The notes: generated by a model from the letters alone, not told the origin. Positions 17,779-25,857 are shown, numbered from the stretch's first letter. The stretch: DNA of 64,000 nucleotides from Candidatus Denitrolinea symbiosum (GCA_017312345.1 BLAA01000004.1:248001-312000), one strand, 5' to 3'. Made by a program: numbers and translations.

Positions 17779-19200
17779 GATAGTGCAAGGATTTTTCTGT
17801 AAAAGTGATCTGGCTTTCCTCGGAAGGAGAGTCCCAAAAACGGAGAAGGGGCTCTGGGAAGACAAAGTTCGGGTAAAATGAGCGCACCCCAACGGAAACG
17901 GGAACGGCGCTTCTCAAAAAGGCTGTTCTCGTTTTCATTTAGGAGGAGGGTTTTCGTCCATCGAAAGATAGACTCGACCCATCTGCCATTCCTCATCCTG
18001 TTCCATCAGGATGGCGCTCACCAAACGCAAACAGGCGGCTTCATTGGGAAAGATGCTCACCACGTTGGTGCGCCGTCCAATTTCGCGGTTCAAGCGTTCC
18101 TGGGTGTTGTTGGTGCGCAGTTTCCTGCGGTGCGCTTCGGGAAAGGCGAACACGGTCAGTCCTTCGGGCAGGTTGGTTTCCATCCAGTCCGCCAGGCGGG
18201 AAGCGCTTTGAGCATACTTTTGAACCGTTTGCTTCAAGTAGGCTTCGGCCGTCGGACGGTCGGGGGCATTGAACACTCTGCGAATGTCCGCGGCCACTTC
18301 TGTCAACATCTCGCGGCGAGGAACGTAGCTGGTTGCATTCTGTTGCAGATGGTATTGGCAGCGCTGCCAGAGAACGCCTCCAAACACCGCCCGCAACGCT
18401 TGCCGCAAACCAGCGTGAGCGTCGCTGGTAATCAGACGCACACCGCTCAGGCCGCGCTGGATCAGGCTTTGCAGGAAGGCGCGCCAGAAGATTTCGGCCT
18501 CACCCAGACCTATCCTCACGCCCAAAATCCTCCGTTTGCCGAGTGGATCCACTGCCTGGGCGATCAAAACGGCCGCATCTACCACCTGTCCATCCATCCG
18601 CACTTTCTCGTAGCGGGCATCCAAAAACAGGTAGCGGATTTCTCCCAACGGTCGATTCTGCCAGGCTTCCAGCAAGACATCCAACTCCGAGGTGGCCTTG
18701 CTCACCAGACTGCTCGATACCTGGCTGCCGCACAACTTCTCGACAATGGCATTCACTTTGCGGGTCGAGGTCCCTTGCACATACATCTCGGCTAACGCCA
18801 TCGTCAGGGCGCGTTCACTACGCAACCCTTTTTCCAGCGCTTGTGGATAATAATCCCCAGTCCGCACTTGCGGAACGGCAAATTCAATCGCGCCCATGCG
18901 CGTCCGCACTGTTTTCGGCTTGAACCCGTTGGCTTGGTCGCGTCGCTGTTCCGAGCGTTCGTAAGGCGCCACTCCCAGGTATTGCTGTCGCTCCGCTTTC
19001 ATCGCCGCATTGACGATGACGCGCATCAACTCGGGCAAGTAATCCAAGCCTTGCTCGCTGATCTGCTCCAAAACTTCGTTTGGTAAGGTACAATCATTTT
19101 GGTAGGTCATGGTCTCTATCCTTTCTGAAGTTGAGCTTTCCGAAAGAATATACCAGACCTACCTTTTTGGCAAATTTTACAGAAACAAGTTTACACTAAC
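17779..19200 (-). mobile_element. IS256-family insertion sequence, copy 1
   Basis: The 1422-bp element starts gatagtgcaagg and ends cactaac; the ends form imperfect inverted repeats of about 25 bp sharing TTTCTGTAAAA. It is apparently identical to the copy at 47099. The flanking octamers are tgggtgga and caggtgga, matching at six of eight positions, so the target duplication is imperfect. Confidence 0.9.
17935..19110 (-). CDS. IS256-family (Mutator-type) transposase
   Basis: DDE transposase of 391 residues. The catalytic segments are YLFLDARYEKVR, RLITSDAHAGLR and RTNNTQERLNREI (the E-containing helix). The protein is the same as that of the second copy and appears intact, so the element may still be mobile. 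Confidence 0.95.
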   Translation of the reverse strand: MTYQNDCTLPNEVLEQISEQGLDYLPELMRVIVNAAMKAERQQYLGVAPYERSEQRRDQANGFKPKTVRTRMGAIEFAVPQVRTGDYYPQALEKGLRSERALTMALAEMYVQGTSTRKVNAIVEKLCGSQVSSSLVSKATSELDVLLEAWQNRPLGEIRYLFLDARYEKVRMDGQVVDAAVLIAQAVDPLGKRRILGVRIGLGEAEIFWRAFLQSLIQRGLSGVRLITSDAHAGLRQALRAVFGGVLWQRCQYHLQQNATSYVPRREMLTEVAADIRRVFNAPDRPTAEAYLKQTVQKYAQSASRLADWMETNLPEGLTVFAFPEAHRRKLRTNNTQERLNREIGRRTNVVSIFPNEAACLRLVSAILMEQDEEWQMGRVYLSMDENPPPK

Positions 19201-19431
19201 CAGGTGGAAGTGATGAATGAGGTTAATTATGTTCCATCGGCAGACTTGACCGCCCTTTTAGAACCTGCAAACAGCGGCCTAAGGGGTTATTTAGCCGTTG
19301 TGGTTATCCCTAAATTCACTAGCGCCACAGATATAGAAGTACGAATTGTCGTAAATGGGAATCTTTATAAATCTGAGGAGAAGACAAACGAATGCGTTGG
19401 AGCCTATATTGATATTATGATTTCGCCTTAA
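19201..19431 (+). pseudogene. Lipoprotein gene, 3' half (split by IS256)
   Basis: Continues the frame interrupted at 17778: the join reads QRWVEVMNEVNY, then a domain ending VGAYIDIMISP. On its own it would be called as a 75-residue protein with no signal, which is misleading. The reconstructed protein is a lipoprotein with a beta-rich domain, a candidate surface immunity protein. Confidence 0.7.
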
Positions 19432-19434
19432 ATT

Positions 19435-19925
19435 ACCATCAATAATTTCGGCCAACGTTTCTATTATCACAATATACCTCCTGTGGCGAAGTCGTGACCT
19501 TTGATCGCAACAATAACATGCTCCCCGTTAGCGTTACAGGCTCTGATACTTACGCCCAAACCATCGCCTATGATGATGCCAATCGCATATCTGCACCAAA
19601 TGCAGTGTGGTGCAAGTGTGACCTCGTGCGCTGTCAACAGACAGACCTATACTCTCAACTGCGACGCCGACCGCGAAGCGCCCCTGTGGGGGAATCGTCT
19701 CGTCTCCGTGACAGGCGCGGCGACCGCGAGTTTCGTCTATGATGGGGATGGCAAGCAGATCAAGGCCACTGTCAACGGGATCACCGCCGTCTACGTTGGT
19801 AATCACTATATTATCCCCTTGCGGGATGAAGTGAAGAACTCGGTTGGCACGAAATTTTACTTCGCTGGTTCCACGCGCCTTGCTATGCGGACAGGGACTG
19901 CTCTCTTCTATCTGCTCTCTGACCC
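19435..19925 (+). pseudogene. Rhs core fragment, frameshifted and truncated
   Basis: Bases 19494-19610 encode VTFDRNNNMLPVSVTG and TIAYDDANRI in one frame; from about 19640 another frame carries YTLNCDADREAPLWGNRLV, ASFVYDGDGKQIKATVNG and FAGSTRLAMRTG, matching the core of tip 3. It breaks off after LLSD, where tip 3 continues HLGSS, and runs into the 3' end of the EamA gene. This marks the right border of the Rhs island. Confidence 0.75.
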
Positions 19926-20843
19926 CTGACGTTTCCTGTTCCCCGAGGCCAGGTAGATTCCTGCCAGGATCAATATCCCGCCGAGCAGCGTCAGCGCGGA
20001 GGGGGATTCGCCGAGGATGAGAAAGGCCAAAATTGCCGAGCCTATGGGCTCTCCCAGCGTGGCGACCGAGACCAGTGAGGCCGGCATGTAACGCAATGCC
20101 CAGTTATATGTGGAGTGTCCGATCAGTTGGGGGATGAGGGCGAGGCCGAGCATCCAAAGATAGGTCAACTTCGGGTAGCCAAAAAGAGACTGTTTCGCCG
20201 CGGCGACGCAGCCGAGAAGCGCGAGGGCCGCGACGCCGTAGACGATGAAGATGTACGGGACGAGGCTGAGGCGCGCCCGCAGGCTGCGTCCGATCATCAG
20301 GTAGCCGGCCACCGTCCACGCGCCGAGCAGGGCGAGGAAATTGCCGAAGAAAGCCGAACCCGCCAGAAGGTCGGAGAGAGGCGGGCAGGAGAGACGGGAA
20401 TCCGTCAGCGAGCAGGAGTCGCCCAGTCCGACGATGATCCCGCCCAGCAGGGCGAGCGTCATGCCGATCCAGACCCAGCGCGTGGGAATCTCTTTCAGGA
20501 AGACCGGGGAGAGTAGCGCCACCCAAAGCGGGCCTGTGCTGACGAGGACGACCGACGAGACGACGGTGGTGTATTCGAGCGAGGTGATCCACGCGGCGAA
20601 GTGGATGGAGAGGAAGAGCCCGGCCAGCGCGGCGAGAGTCCACTCGCGGCGCGTGATGGAGCGGATCTCGTCGCCGTGTTGCAGGAGGGCGAATGGCGCC
20701 AGCGCGAGACTGGCGACGGTCAACCGTATTGCCGCGATGACCAGCGAGGGCGCGTCCTTTTGCGCCAGCCGGATGAAGATGGACGCGGTGGAGACGGCCA
20801 GGATGGCGATGAAGATGGCGAGCGCGACGCGGGTTTTTGGCAT
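19908..20843 (-). CDS. EamA/DMT-family permease
   Basis: Drug/metabolite-transporter superfamily protein of 311 residues with ten predicted membrane segments in two EamA repeats; each half carries the usual A-x-x-R-xx-xA pattern (VIAAIRLTVASLALAPFALL; ASLVSVATLGEPIGSAILAF). Substrate unknown. The last few codons (RKRQGSESR) and the stop come from sequence shared with the Rhs core fragment, so the native C-terminus was probably altered by the island border. Confidence 0.88.
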   Translation of the reverse strand: MPKTRVALAIFIAILAVSTASIFIRLAQKDAPSLVIAAIRLTVASLALAPFALLQHGDEIRSITRREWTLAALAGLFLSIHFAAWITSLEYTTVVSSVVLVSTGPLWVALLSPVFLKEIPTRWVWIGMTLALLGGIIVGLGDSCSLTDSRLSCPPLSDLLAGSAFFGNFLALLGAWTVAGYLMIGRSLRARLSLVPYIFIVYGVAALALLGCVAAAKQSLFGYPKLTYLWMLGLALIPQLIGHSTYNWALRYMPASLVSVATLGEPIGSAILAFLILGESPSALTLLGGILILAGIYLASGNRKRQGSESR

Positions 20844-20848
20844 GGGGA

Positions 20849-20896
20849 GGTGGTTGGGTGGTCGGGGGGTCTGGTGGTCGGATGGTTGAGTGGTTA
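20849..20896. repeat. Degenerate 8-bp tandem repeat
   Basis: Six units of the pattern GGTGGTCG (variants ggtggttg, gggggtct, gatggttg, agtggtta) lie just upstream of the EamA start. They resemble the heptamer arrays elsewhere but with an eight-base period. Confidence 0.6.
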
Positions 20897-20946
20897 AAGG
20901 GGAGAAGCGATAGGCTGTATTGTAATGCAGGGCGGCGGAAGCGCGC

Positions 20947-20974
20947 AGACCTCCGAGGGTTTTCTCGGAGGTCT
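20947..20974 (-). terminator. Hairpin downstream of pspC
   Basis: A perfect 11-bp stem, agacctccgag with ctcggaggtct, encloses ggtttt. It lacks a clear T-tract on either strand, so a terminator role for the pspC transcript is only probable. Confidence 0.45.
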
Positions 20975-20978
20975 CTAC

Positions 20979-21027
20979 TGAAGACTGATCACTGAAGACT
21001 GATCACTGGTAACTGGTCACTGATCGC
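20979..21027. repeat. Heptamer array (7 units)
   Basis: Seven tandem units follow the consensus TGATCAC: tgaagac, tgatcac, tgaagac, tgatcac, tggtaac, tggtcac, tgatcgc. The array ends five bases before the pspC stop. Confidence 0.8.
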
Positions 21028-21031
21028 TACC

Positions 21032-21226
21032 TCACTCGCTCGGCACGACTGCCCACATGATGAAGTAGACGAGCAGGCCCGGCACGCCGCCGGGGATGAG
21101 CGCGACGAGAAACGCCAGGCGGAACCAGAATGAACTGATGCCGAAGAATTCAGCAAGTCCGCCGCACACGCCCGCGATCATGCGGTTGCTTTTCGAGCGG
21201 CGCAGGGGTTGTTTCACTGTTGTCAT
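21032..21226 (-). CDS. PspC-domain small membrane protein
   Basis: A 64-residue PspC family protein: RRSKSNRMIAGVCGGLAEFF, then one long membrane segment (LAFLVALIPGGVPGLLVYFI) and WAVVPSE. PspC-domain proteins are linked to envelope stress, though stand-alone copies are common and their targets vary. No psp partner genes are nearby. Confidence 0.9.
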   Translation of the reverse strand: MTTVKQPLRRSKSNRMIAGVCGGLAEFFGISSFWFRLAFLVALIPGGVPGLLVYFIMWAVVPSE

Positions 21227-21438
21227 GGATACCTCCGAAATTTGTTTTCATAGTTTATACGCAGTCGCCGGAGAAAAGACGCGACGAATTTTCTGGGTTA
21301 TTCGTGTCGGTCCAAATTCGCGGCCTTCGCGATGAGAATCCTCCAATTTTGAAAAAAAACATGGGGAGAAAGGAGTTTTTCCTCCAATTTTCCAGAGGGG
21401 CAAATTATTAAATATTTGTATAAAAATCATCTAAATTC

Positions 21439-21466
21439 TTGACTTTATAAGAGAGCGGAGTACAAT
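21439..21466 (+). promoter_or_regulatory. Predicted sodA promoter
   Basis: TTGACT and TACAAT are separated by 16 bases within an AT-rich stretch, 29 bases before the sodA ATG. This is the best sigma-70-like match in the window. Confidence 0.7.
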
Positions 21467-21495
21467 GCAACTCATAGTCACCCAAGGAGAGAAAA

Positions 21496-22098
21496 ATGGC
21501 ATTCGAACTTCCCAAACTTCCCTACGCGGTCGACGCGCTCGAGCCCTACATCGACGCGCAGACCATGACCATCCATCACGATAAACATCACCAGGCGTAC
21601 ATCACCAATCTCAACGGCGCAATTGAGAAACACCCTGAACTGGCGGGCAAATCCCTCGAATCCCTGCTGGCGGACCTGAACGCCGTCCCTGAGGATATCC
21701 GCGCCGCGGTCCGCAATCACGGCGGCGGGACGTGGAACCACTCCATGTTCTGGGAGATCATGGCTCCCAAGGCGGGCGGCGCGCCGAAGGGCGAACTGGC
21801 CACGGCGGTGGACGCTGCCTTCGGTTCGTTCGACGCGTTCAAGGCTGAGTTTGAAAAAGCCGCCAACGGACGCTTCGGGTCGGGCTGGGCCTGGCTGGTG
21901 AAGAAGGGGAGCAGCCTGGCGATCGTCTCCACCGCCAACCAGGATAATCCCATGTCCGACGGACTGACTCCCGTCATGGGCGTTGACGTGTGGGAGCACG
22001 CGTATTATCTCAAGTACCAGAACCGCCGCGCCGAGTACGTCACGAACTGGTGGAATGTCGTCAATTGGGACGAGGTGGCGCGTCGCTTCAAGGGATAA
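21496..22098 (+). CDS. sodA: Superoxide dismutase (Fe/Mn family, probably Mn)
   Basis: Converts superoxide to oxygen and hydrogen peroxide in the cytoplasm. The 200-residue protein has the family motifs [25 protein letters not shown] and [18 protein letters not shown], which contain the metal ligands (two His, Asp, His). The STANQDNPM segment places a glutamine where Mn-type enzymes have it, so manganese is favoured; cambialistic use cannot be excluded. AAGGAGA precedes the ATG. Confidence 0.96.
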   Translation: MAFELPKLPYAVDALEPYIDAQTMTIHHDKHHQAYITNLNGAIEKHPELAGKSLESLLADLNAVPEDIRAAVRNHGGGTWNHSMFWEIMAPKAGGAPKGELATAVDAAFGSFDAFKAEFEKAANGRFGSGWAWLVKKGSSLAIVSTANQDNPMSDGLTPVMGVDVWEHAYYLKYQNRRAEYVTNWWNVVNWDEVARRFKG

Positions 22099-22117
22099 TC
22101 TCTCCCGAATTTTTATC

Positions 22118-22145
22118 TTGTCACTTGCCTAAAGCCAGATATAAT
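22118..22145 (+). promoter_or_regulatory. Predicted ferredoxin promoter overlapping the sodA terminator
   Basis: TTGTCA and TATAAT are spaced by 16 bases. The -10 hexamer lies at the left stem-loop junction of the downstream sodA hairpin. The predicted start of transcription is about 35 bases before the ferredoxin ATG. Confidence 0.6.
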
Positions 22146-22164
22146 AAGCATATCTGGCTTTTTC
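22131..22164 (+). terminator. sodA terminator
   Basis: An 11-bp stem, aaagccagata with tatctggcttt, is followed by a short T-run (ctttttc), a rho-independent terminator 32 bases after the sodA stop. Confidence 0.75.
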
Positions 22165-22186
22165 ATTTCCCTACAAGGAGTGTCCA

Positions 22187-22612
22187 ATGACTTACGTTAT
22201 TACCAGCCTGTGCCTGCGCGATAGTTCCTGCGTGGAAGTCTGCCCCGTGGAATGTATCGTGCCTGGTATCCCGCAGGGAGAATATCCCCTGTACTACATC
22301 GACCCCGACACTTGCATTGACTGCGGCGCGTGCGTCCCGGCCTGCCCCTTCAACGCCATCTTCCCCGAATCCGACGTCCCCGCGGCCTACACCGCCAAGG
22401 GCGGCGAGTACGTCTCCCGCATCGGTCTCACCGGCCACTACGAGGGGACCAACGATCACGGCGTCCCGGTTATCCTCGATTGCACCAAGCAGCTCGCGGC
22501 CGGCGACGTGGAAGACCTGACTCCCGATATCGCCGCGAACGCCGAATACTTCAAGTCCGGTCCCGGCTACAAGGCCAACGACACGGACGAAGCCAAAGCC
22601 ACGCTCGGGTAA
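22187..22612 (+). CDS. Ferredoxin with two iron-sulfur clusters
   Basis: Electron carrier of 141 residues. The N-terminal half matches 7Fe/8Fe ferredoxins: the first cysteine set is spread out (CLRDSSCVEVCPVEC) and the second is the classic CIDCGACVPACP. The wide spacing in the first set suggests a [3Fe-4S] or modified [4Fe-4S] cluster. A C-terminal extension of about 75 residues lacks cysteines except one (LDCTKQL) and is unassigned. AAGGAG lies upstream of the ATG. Confidence 0.9.
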   Translation: MTYVITSLCLRDSSCVEVCPVECIVPGIPQGEYPLYYIDPDTCIDCGACVPACPFNAIFPESDVPAAYTAKGGEYVSRIGLTGHYEGTNDHGVPVILDCTKQLAAGDVEDLTPDIAANAEYFKSGPGYKANDTDEAKATLG

Positions 22613-22633
22613 TCTCCCGCGATGGAATTTCCA

Positions 22634-22670
22634 AAATCACCTCCTGTATTTGCAGGAGGCGATTTTTTTT
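22634..22670 (+). terminator. Ferredoxin terminator
   Basis: The stem cctcctg / caggagg, extended by outer A-T pairs across one mismatch, is followed by eight T. Confidence 0.75.
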
Positions 22671-22741
22671 GATTGGGCGGCTTGCGCGAGCTATTCGACG
22701 TTGGAGAACGTTTTTATAAACCGTATTTTCTTTCTTTTTGG

Positions 22742-22799
22742 ACGCGGATTTCACGGATTGCACGGATTTTTTCTTTGGCTTTTTCCGTGAAGTCCGCGT
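22742..22799. repeat. Imperfect intergenic inverted repeat
   Basis: Left arm acgcggatttcacgga pairs with right arm tccgtgaagtccgcgt (one mismatch in 16) around a 26-base loop. It belongs with similar palindromes at 4461, 25858 and 62163. No gene is seen in the 200 bases between ferredoxin and the next gene. Confidence 0.65.
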
Positions 22800-22814
22800 G
22801 GGTTCGCGCACGGA

Positions 22815-23087
22815 TCATTTTGGGATTTTGAAATTCCCGAACTCCGCTTCCAACTCCGCCAGCAGCGCCTCGGCCACAACTTCGGGCGCGCCCTCGCGCT
22901 CGGTCCACTCGCCGCGGCGATACTGCGCGCTGTAATCGCTGGTCGAGGTCAGCCCCAGCGCCATCGCGTACGCGTCGATCAATTTTTGGAAATTCTGCGA
23001 GAGCTGCTTTTTCGCCGTCCGCCCGTCGCCTTCCACCGCAAACGACGTGGGGATCTCTCTCCAGTAAGTCACACGATATCTGGCCAT
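22815..23087 (-). CDS. Small conserved protein (virulence-factor domain family, tentative)
   Basis: Soluble 90-residue protein starting ARYRVTYWREIPTSFAVE with an acidic, Ala/Glu-rich C-terminal helix. It resembles the short family annotated as virulence factor (PF13769, from memory), for which I know no established function. It is the first gene of a DUF166-PIG-L run on this strand, nine bases from the next gene. Confidence 0.55.
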   Translation of the reverse strand: MARYRVTYWREIPTSFAVEGDGRTAKKQLSQNFQKLIDAYAMALGLTSTSDYSAQYRRGEWTEREGAPEVVAEALLAELEAEFGNFKIPK

Positions 23088-23096
23088 TAAAATCTC

Positions 23097-23861
23097 CTAT
23101 TCGCTCTTCGTCCCAGGGGTGACGTATTTCGTCTGCACGAACGGCTTCAATTGCTCGGCGAGATGATCCTGCAACAGGCGTCCCGATTCGTGCATCAACG
23201 TATCGTGATTGTAATCGTTCAACTTGACCATGCTCGCCAGGCAGGGATAATGATGATGAAACAACCCGGCCTTCTCGACGACTTCATCCACGCTTAGACC
23301 GACCAGCTTCTCCGCGACGTGACGCGCGCACCCGCACACCGCGTCGCGCCGGACCTCCGCGCGGGACACCGTCCGAGTCGCCTCGTCCACGCTGAGACGG
23401 ATGTCGGGCTGGCCGAAGTAGCGCGCGAACTCCGAGATGATCTCGCTATCATACGTCTCGCGCTCGCGGCGCGTCACTTTGTAATCGCGCTCGGTCAGCG
23501 AGCAGAGAGGCTTGGGCGTCGCGCAGGCCACATTTTGCCGCGCCAGCCATCCCGTGAGTTGACGCGCCAGCCCGCGTGGCAGCCAGGCTTCGTTGTCCAC
23601 CGCCACGACCACGCCGCGCGCGCCCGTCATCGCCGCGATCTCGGGAAGCAGTTCCGCCACCGACTTGGTCTCCGCGAACGACAGGATCAGGTCGGCGGGC
23701 GCGAAACTTTTCGGCAGGAAATCTTCGGGGTAGTCAATGACCAGCGGAAACGCCGCGGGCGCCTTCCACGACTCGATCGTCCACCCTTCGGGCGCGTGCC
23801 TGCGGATATTGTCCACGTGACGGAGGCCGTATTCGCCGGAGACGATCGCCAGGATTCTCAT
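23097..23861 (-). CDS. DUF166 family protein
   Basis: Soluble protein of 254 residues. The N-terminus MRILAIVSGEYGLRHVDNIR and the cysteine-containing stretch RRDAVCGCARHVAEKLVG are typical of DUF166, a family sometimes described as thymidylate-synthase-related; enzymatic activity is not established. It overlaps the PIG-L gene by four bases, so the two are coupled. Confidence 0.7.
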   Translation of the reverse strand: MRILAIVSGEYGLRHVDNIRRHAPEGWTIESWKAPAAFPLVIDYPEDFLPKSFAPADLILSFAETKSVAELLPEIAAMTGARGVVVAVDNEAWLPRGLARQLTGWLARQNVACATPKPLCSLTERDYKVTRRERETYDSEIISEFARYFGQPDIRLSVDEATRTVSRAEVRRDAVCGCARHVAEKLVGLSVDEVVEKAGLFHHHYPCLASMVKLNDYNHDTLMHESGRLLQDHLAEQLKPFVQTKYVTPGTKSE

Positions 23862-24490
23862 CTCCCAAACGTCCCGACAATCCGAAGAATATCGAATCCC
23901 TCCGCGAAGGGACGCTCCGCCAGCGCGCCGTGACGCACCATGATCGAGCGCGTCAATTCGGCGTTGAAATAATATTTTTCGCGGTAGGTCTCGTATTGCG
24001 AGAGCGCTTCGATCTTTTTGTTCACGTCCTCCTCGGTCACCTCGACGATGAAGTGGGGGAAGAAGCCGTACGAGGAGCGGACAACGTCGAAGCCCAGCGC
24101 TGTGATGCCGCGGTAGGCGCGCAAGGCTTCATCCGTCATGGCGAGATGATCCTGGTGCACGTCCTTGTTCGAGTGGACGAAGATCAAGTCGGGCTTGAAG
24201 TCCCTGCGGAGTCTGAGGAAGTATTCCAGAATCTCCTGCCGCGCGTCGGGGAAGACGCGGGTGGCGAACGGCCCGAGGACGATGCTTTCTTTCGGGACGC
24301 CGAGGATCGCCATCGAGCGGTAATGTTCGTCCACCACGTTGTGCAGTTCGGGATTTTTCTGGTTGTCCGAGAGCGTGACGCACAGCACATCCGTCTGCTT
24401 GACGATGTGATGGAGCAGCGCGCCGCAGCCGAGTTCGATATCGTCTGGGTGCGCGCCGAGGAACAGGACGCGTTTACCGAAGAAGTTCAT
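23858..24490 (-). CDS. PIG-L (LmbE-like) deacetylase
   Basis: Zinc-dependent deacetylase family protein of 210 residues. The metal-binding motif is LGAHPDDIELG near the N-terminus, and VHSNKDVHQDH supplies further histidines. Such enzymes remove N-acetyl groups from GlcNAc-type substrates; the substrate here is unknown. It is the first gene of a coupled pair with DUF166. Confidence 0.88.
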   Translation of the reverse strand: MNFFGKRVLFLGAHPDDIELGCGALLHHIVKQTDVLCVTLSDNQKNPELHNVVDEHYRSMAILGVPKESIVLGPFATRVFPDARQEILEYFLRLRRDFKPDLIFVHSNKDVHQDHLAMTDEALRAYRGITALGFDVVRSSYGFFPHFIVEVTEEDVNKKIEALSQYETYREKYYFNAELTRSIMVRHGALAERPFAEGFDILRIVGTFGR

Positions 24491-24493
24491 GGT

Positions 24494-24592
24494 TGGTAAT
24501 GGGTGATCGGTAACTGGTAATTTTTTTGGCGCCAGGATTTATCTTGCTCTCGCGGCCAAAGGGTCAATTACCATTTACCAATTACTATTTAC
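24494..24592. repeat. Two opposed heptamer arrays
   Basis: Four units (tggtaat, gggtgat, cggtaac, tggtaat) at 24494-24521 face four units (caattac, catttac, caattac, tatttac) at 24565-24592. The second set is the reverse complement of the first type, so the pair can form a long imperfect hairpin between two genes transcribed in the same direction. Confidence 0.7.
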
Positions 24593-25389
24593 TTCGTCGC
24601 CAGAATCCCGCCGACGACTTTTGTCATCACCAGTTTGCCGTCGCGGTTGAACCAGCGCGTAGCCACATTGGTGATCTTGCCGATCAACGCCTCGTATTCG
24701 TCGTGACCGTTGAACATGGATGTCCACAACTTGCGGTCTTCGCTCAATGAGGCGCGGACGTAGTCAATGAACGGCGCGACTTCGGGGAAGGTGAGATGGT
24801 TTTCGAATTTGTGCAGTTCGGTCCTGGCGAAGATTCGGTCAATGGTGTTGAAGATATCGCCTTTGAAGCGCGAGGAGCCAGGCATAGGCGGGATGGTGGC
24901 GTTCGTCGCTTCCTTGATGATGTCGTAGAACATCTGCTTGTTCTCGGGAAGTGGTCCCGACACGAAGAGCCTTCCGCCGGGGCGAAGGACGCGGTAGGCC
25001 TCGCCAAACGTAAAGTCCAGGTCGGAGGCGTAGTAGATGGCGAAGGCGGAGGTGCAGAGGTCGAAGGAGTCGTCCGCGAAGGCGAAGGGCTGGTTGAAGT
25101 CCAGGAATTGGAAATCCACTTTCGAGCCGCGTTCCGCGTTTTTGGCGCGGGCTTTGTCGAGCAGTTCCTCCGAGAAATCGCCGCCGGTGATTTTCGCCGC
25201 GCCTTTAGTATAATCGTCGAACAGGAAGCACAGTTTCCCCGCGCCGCAGCCGACGTCGAGGATGTCCATCCCGGGCTGGGGCTGGAGCAGTTCGTTCGTC
25301 CACGCGTCAATGTTGGCGGAGCCGTATTTTTCGTGGATGTCGATGCGGGTGAGCAGGTCTTTGCTGGTTTCCTGATAGTTGATTTTCAT
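24589..25389 (-). CDS. Class I SAM-dependent methyltransferase
   Basis: Methyltransferase of 266 residues. Motif I is ILDVGCGAGKLC, followed by an acidic GGDFSEEL strand end, and the post-motif YRVLRPGGRLFVSGPL is typical of the UbiE/small-molecule group. Substrate unknown. The stop touches the heptamer array; the start overlaps the upstream membrane gene by four bases. Confidence 0.88.
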   Translation of the reverse strand: MKINYQETSKDLLTRIDIHEKYGSANIDAWTNELLQPQPGMDILDVGCGAGKLCFLFDDYTKGAAKITGGDFSEELLDKARAKNAERGSKVDFQFLDFNQPFAFADDSFDLCTSAFAIYYASDLDFTFGEAYRVLRPGGRLFVSGPLPENKQMFYDIIKEATNATIPPMPGSSRFKGDIFNTIDRIFARTELHKFENHLTFPEVAPFIDYVRASLSEDRKLWTSMFNGHDEYEALIGKITNVATRWFNRDGKLVMTKVVGGILATK

Positions 25390-25727
25390 GGCGTCTCCAA
25401 TTGGAATTCTTTTCGTTTTACGAGCATGACGACGAGCGGGATGACGAACGCGGTCAGCGCGACGAGATCGGCGAGACCGAACTCATCGAAGATCGTCAGC
25501 GGGATGCAGATTGCCAGGAGCGCGGCGCCGGTCCAGTACGCGGGCTTTTTGGCGATGTTCATCCCAAGCAGGATGAAAACGAAAACGCCGAGGAACATCA
25601 CCGCCGCGGTGACGTAAAAGAGAAGCCGTCCGTCGCTTCGACTGACATAGCCGATCCCGGCCGCCAGCCACAACGCGGCGAGGATATAGAAGAAAATGCG
25701 AGTGATCTGAACTGCGCGAGATTTCAT
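25386..25727 (-). CDS. Small four-TM membrane protein
   Basis: Integral membrane protein of 113 residues with four hydrophobic helices and short loops. No family is recognised. It is coupled by overlap to the methyltransferase gene downstream. Confidence 0.6.
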   Translation of the reverse strand: MKSRAVQITRIFFYILAALWLAAGIGYVSRSDGRLLFYVTAAVMFLGVFVFILLGMNIAKKPAYWTGAALLAICIPLTIFDEFGLADLVALTAFVIPLVVMLVKRKEFQLETP

Positions 25728-25857
25728 CTCAACCTCTTTTCTTGTCTCGCGGAAATTATACCAAAATTGCGTTAAAATTCAGCAACTGAATTTTGAAGCG
25801 CCGCAAAATTCATTTTGCGTGGTTGCGTTGGAAAATTCTCTGCCAGGCGAACCCCAA

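Noticed and set aside
17779..17881. C-terminal codons of the lipoprotein gene as reported by a simple ORF call
   Set aside because: They are IS256 sequence, identical to the other copy at 47099, and do not belong to the lipoprotein.
18011..18923. Plus-strand frames inside IS256
   Set aside because: They are antisense to the intact transposase and occur identically in the second copy.
19501..19929. 142-residue protein as a stand-alone gene
   Set aside because: Its first 45 residues are out of frame with the core and it is truncated at LLSD; it is a pseudogene fragment.
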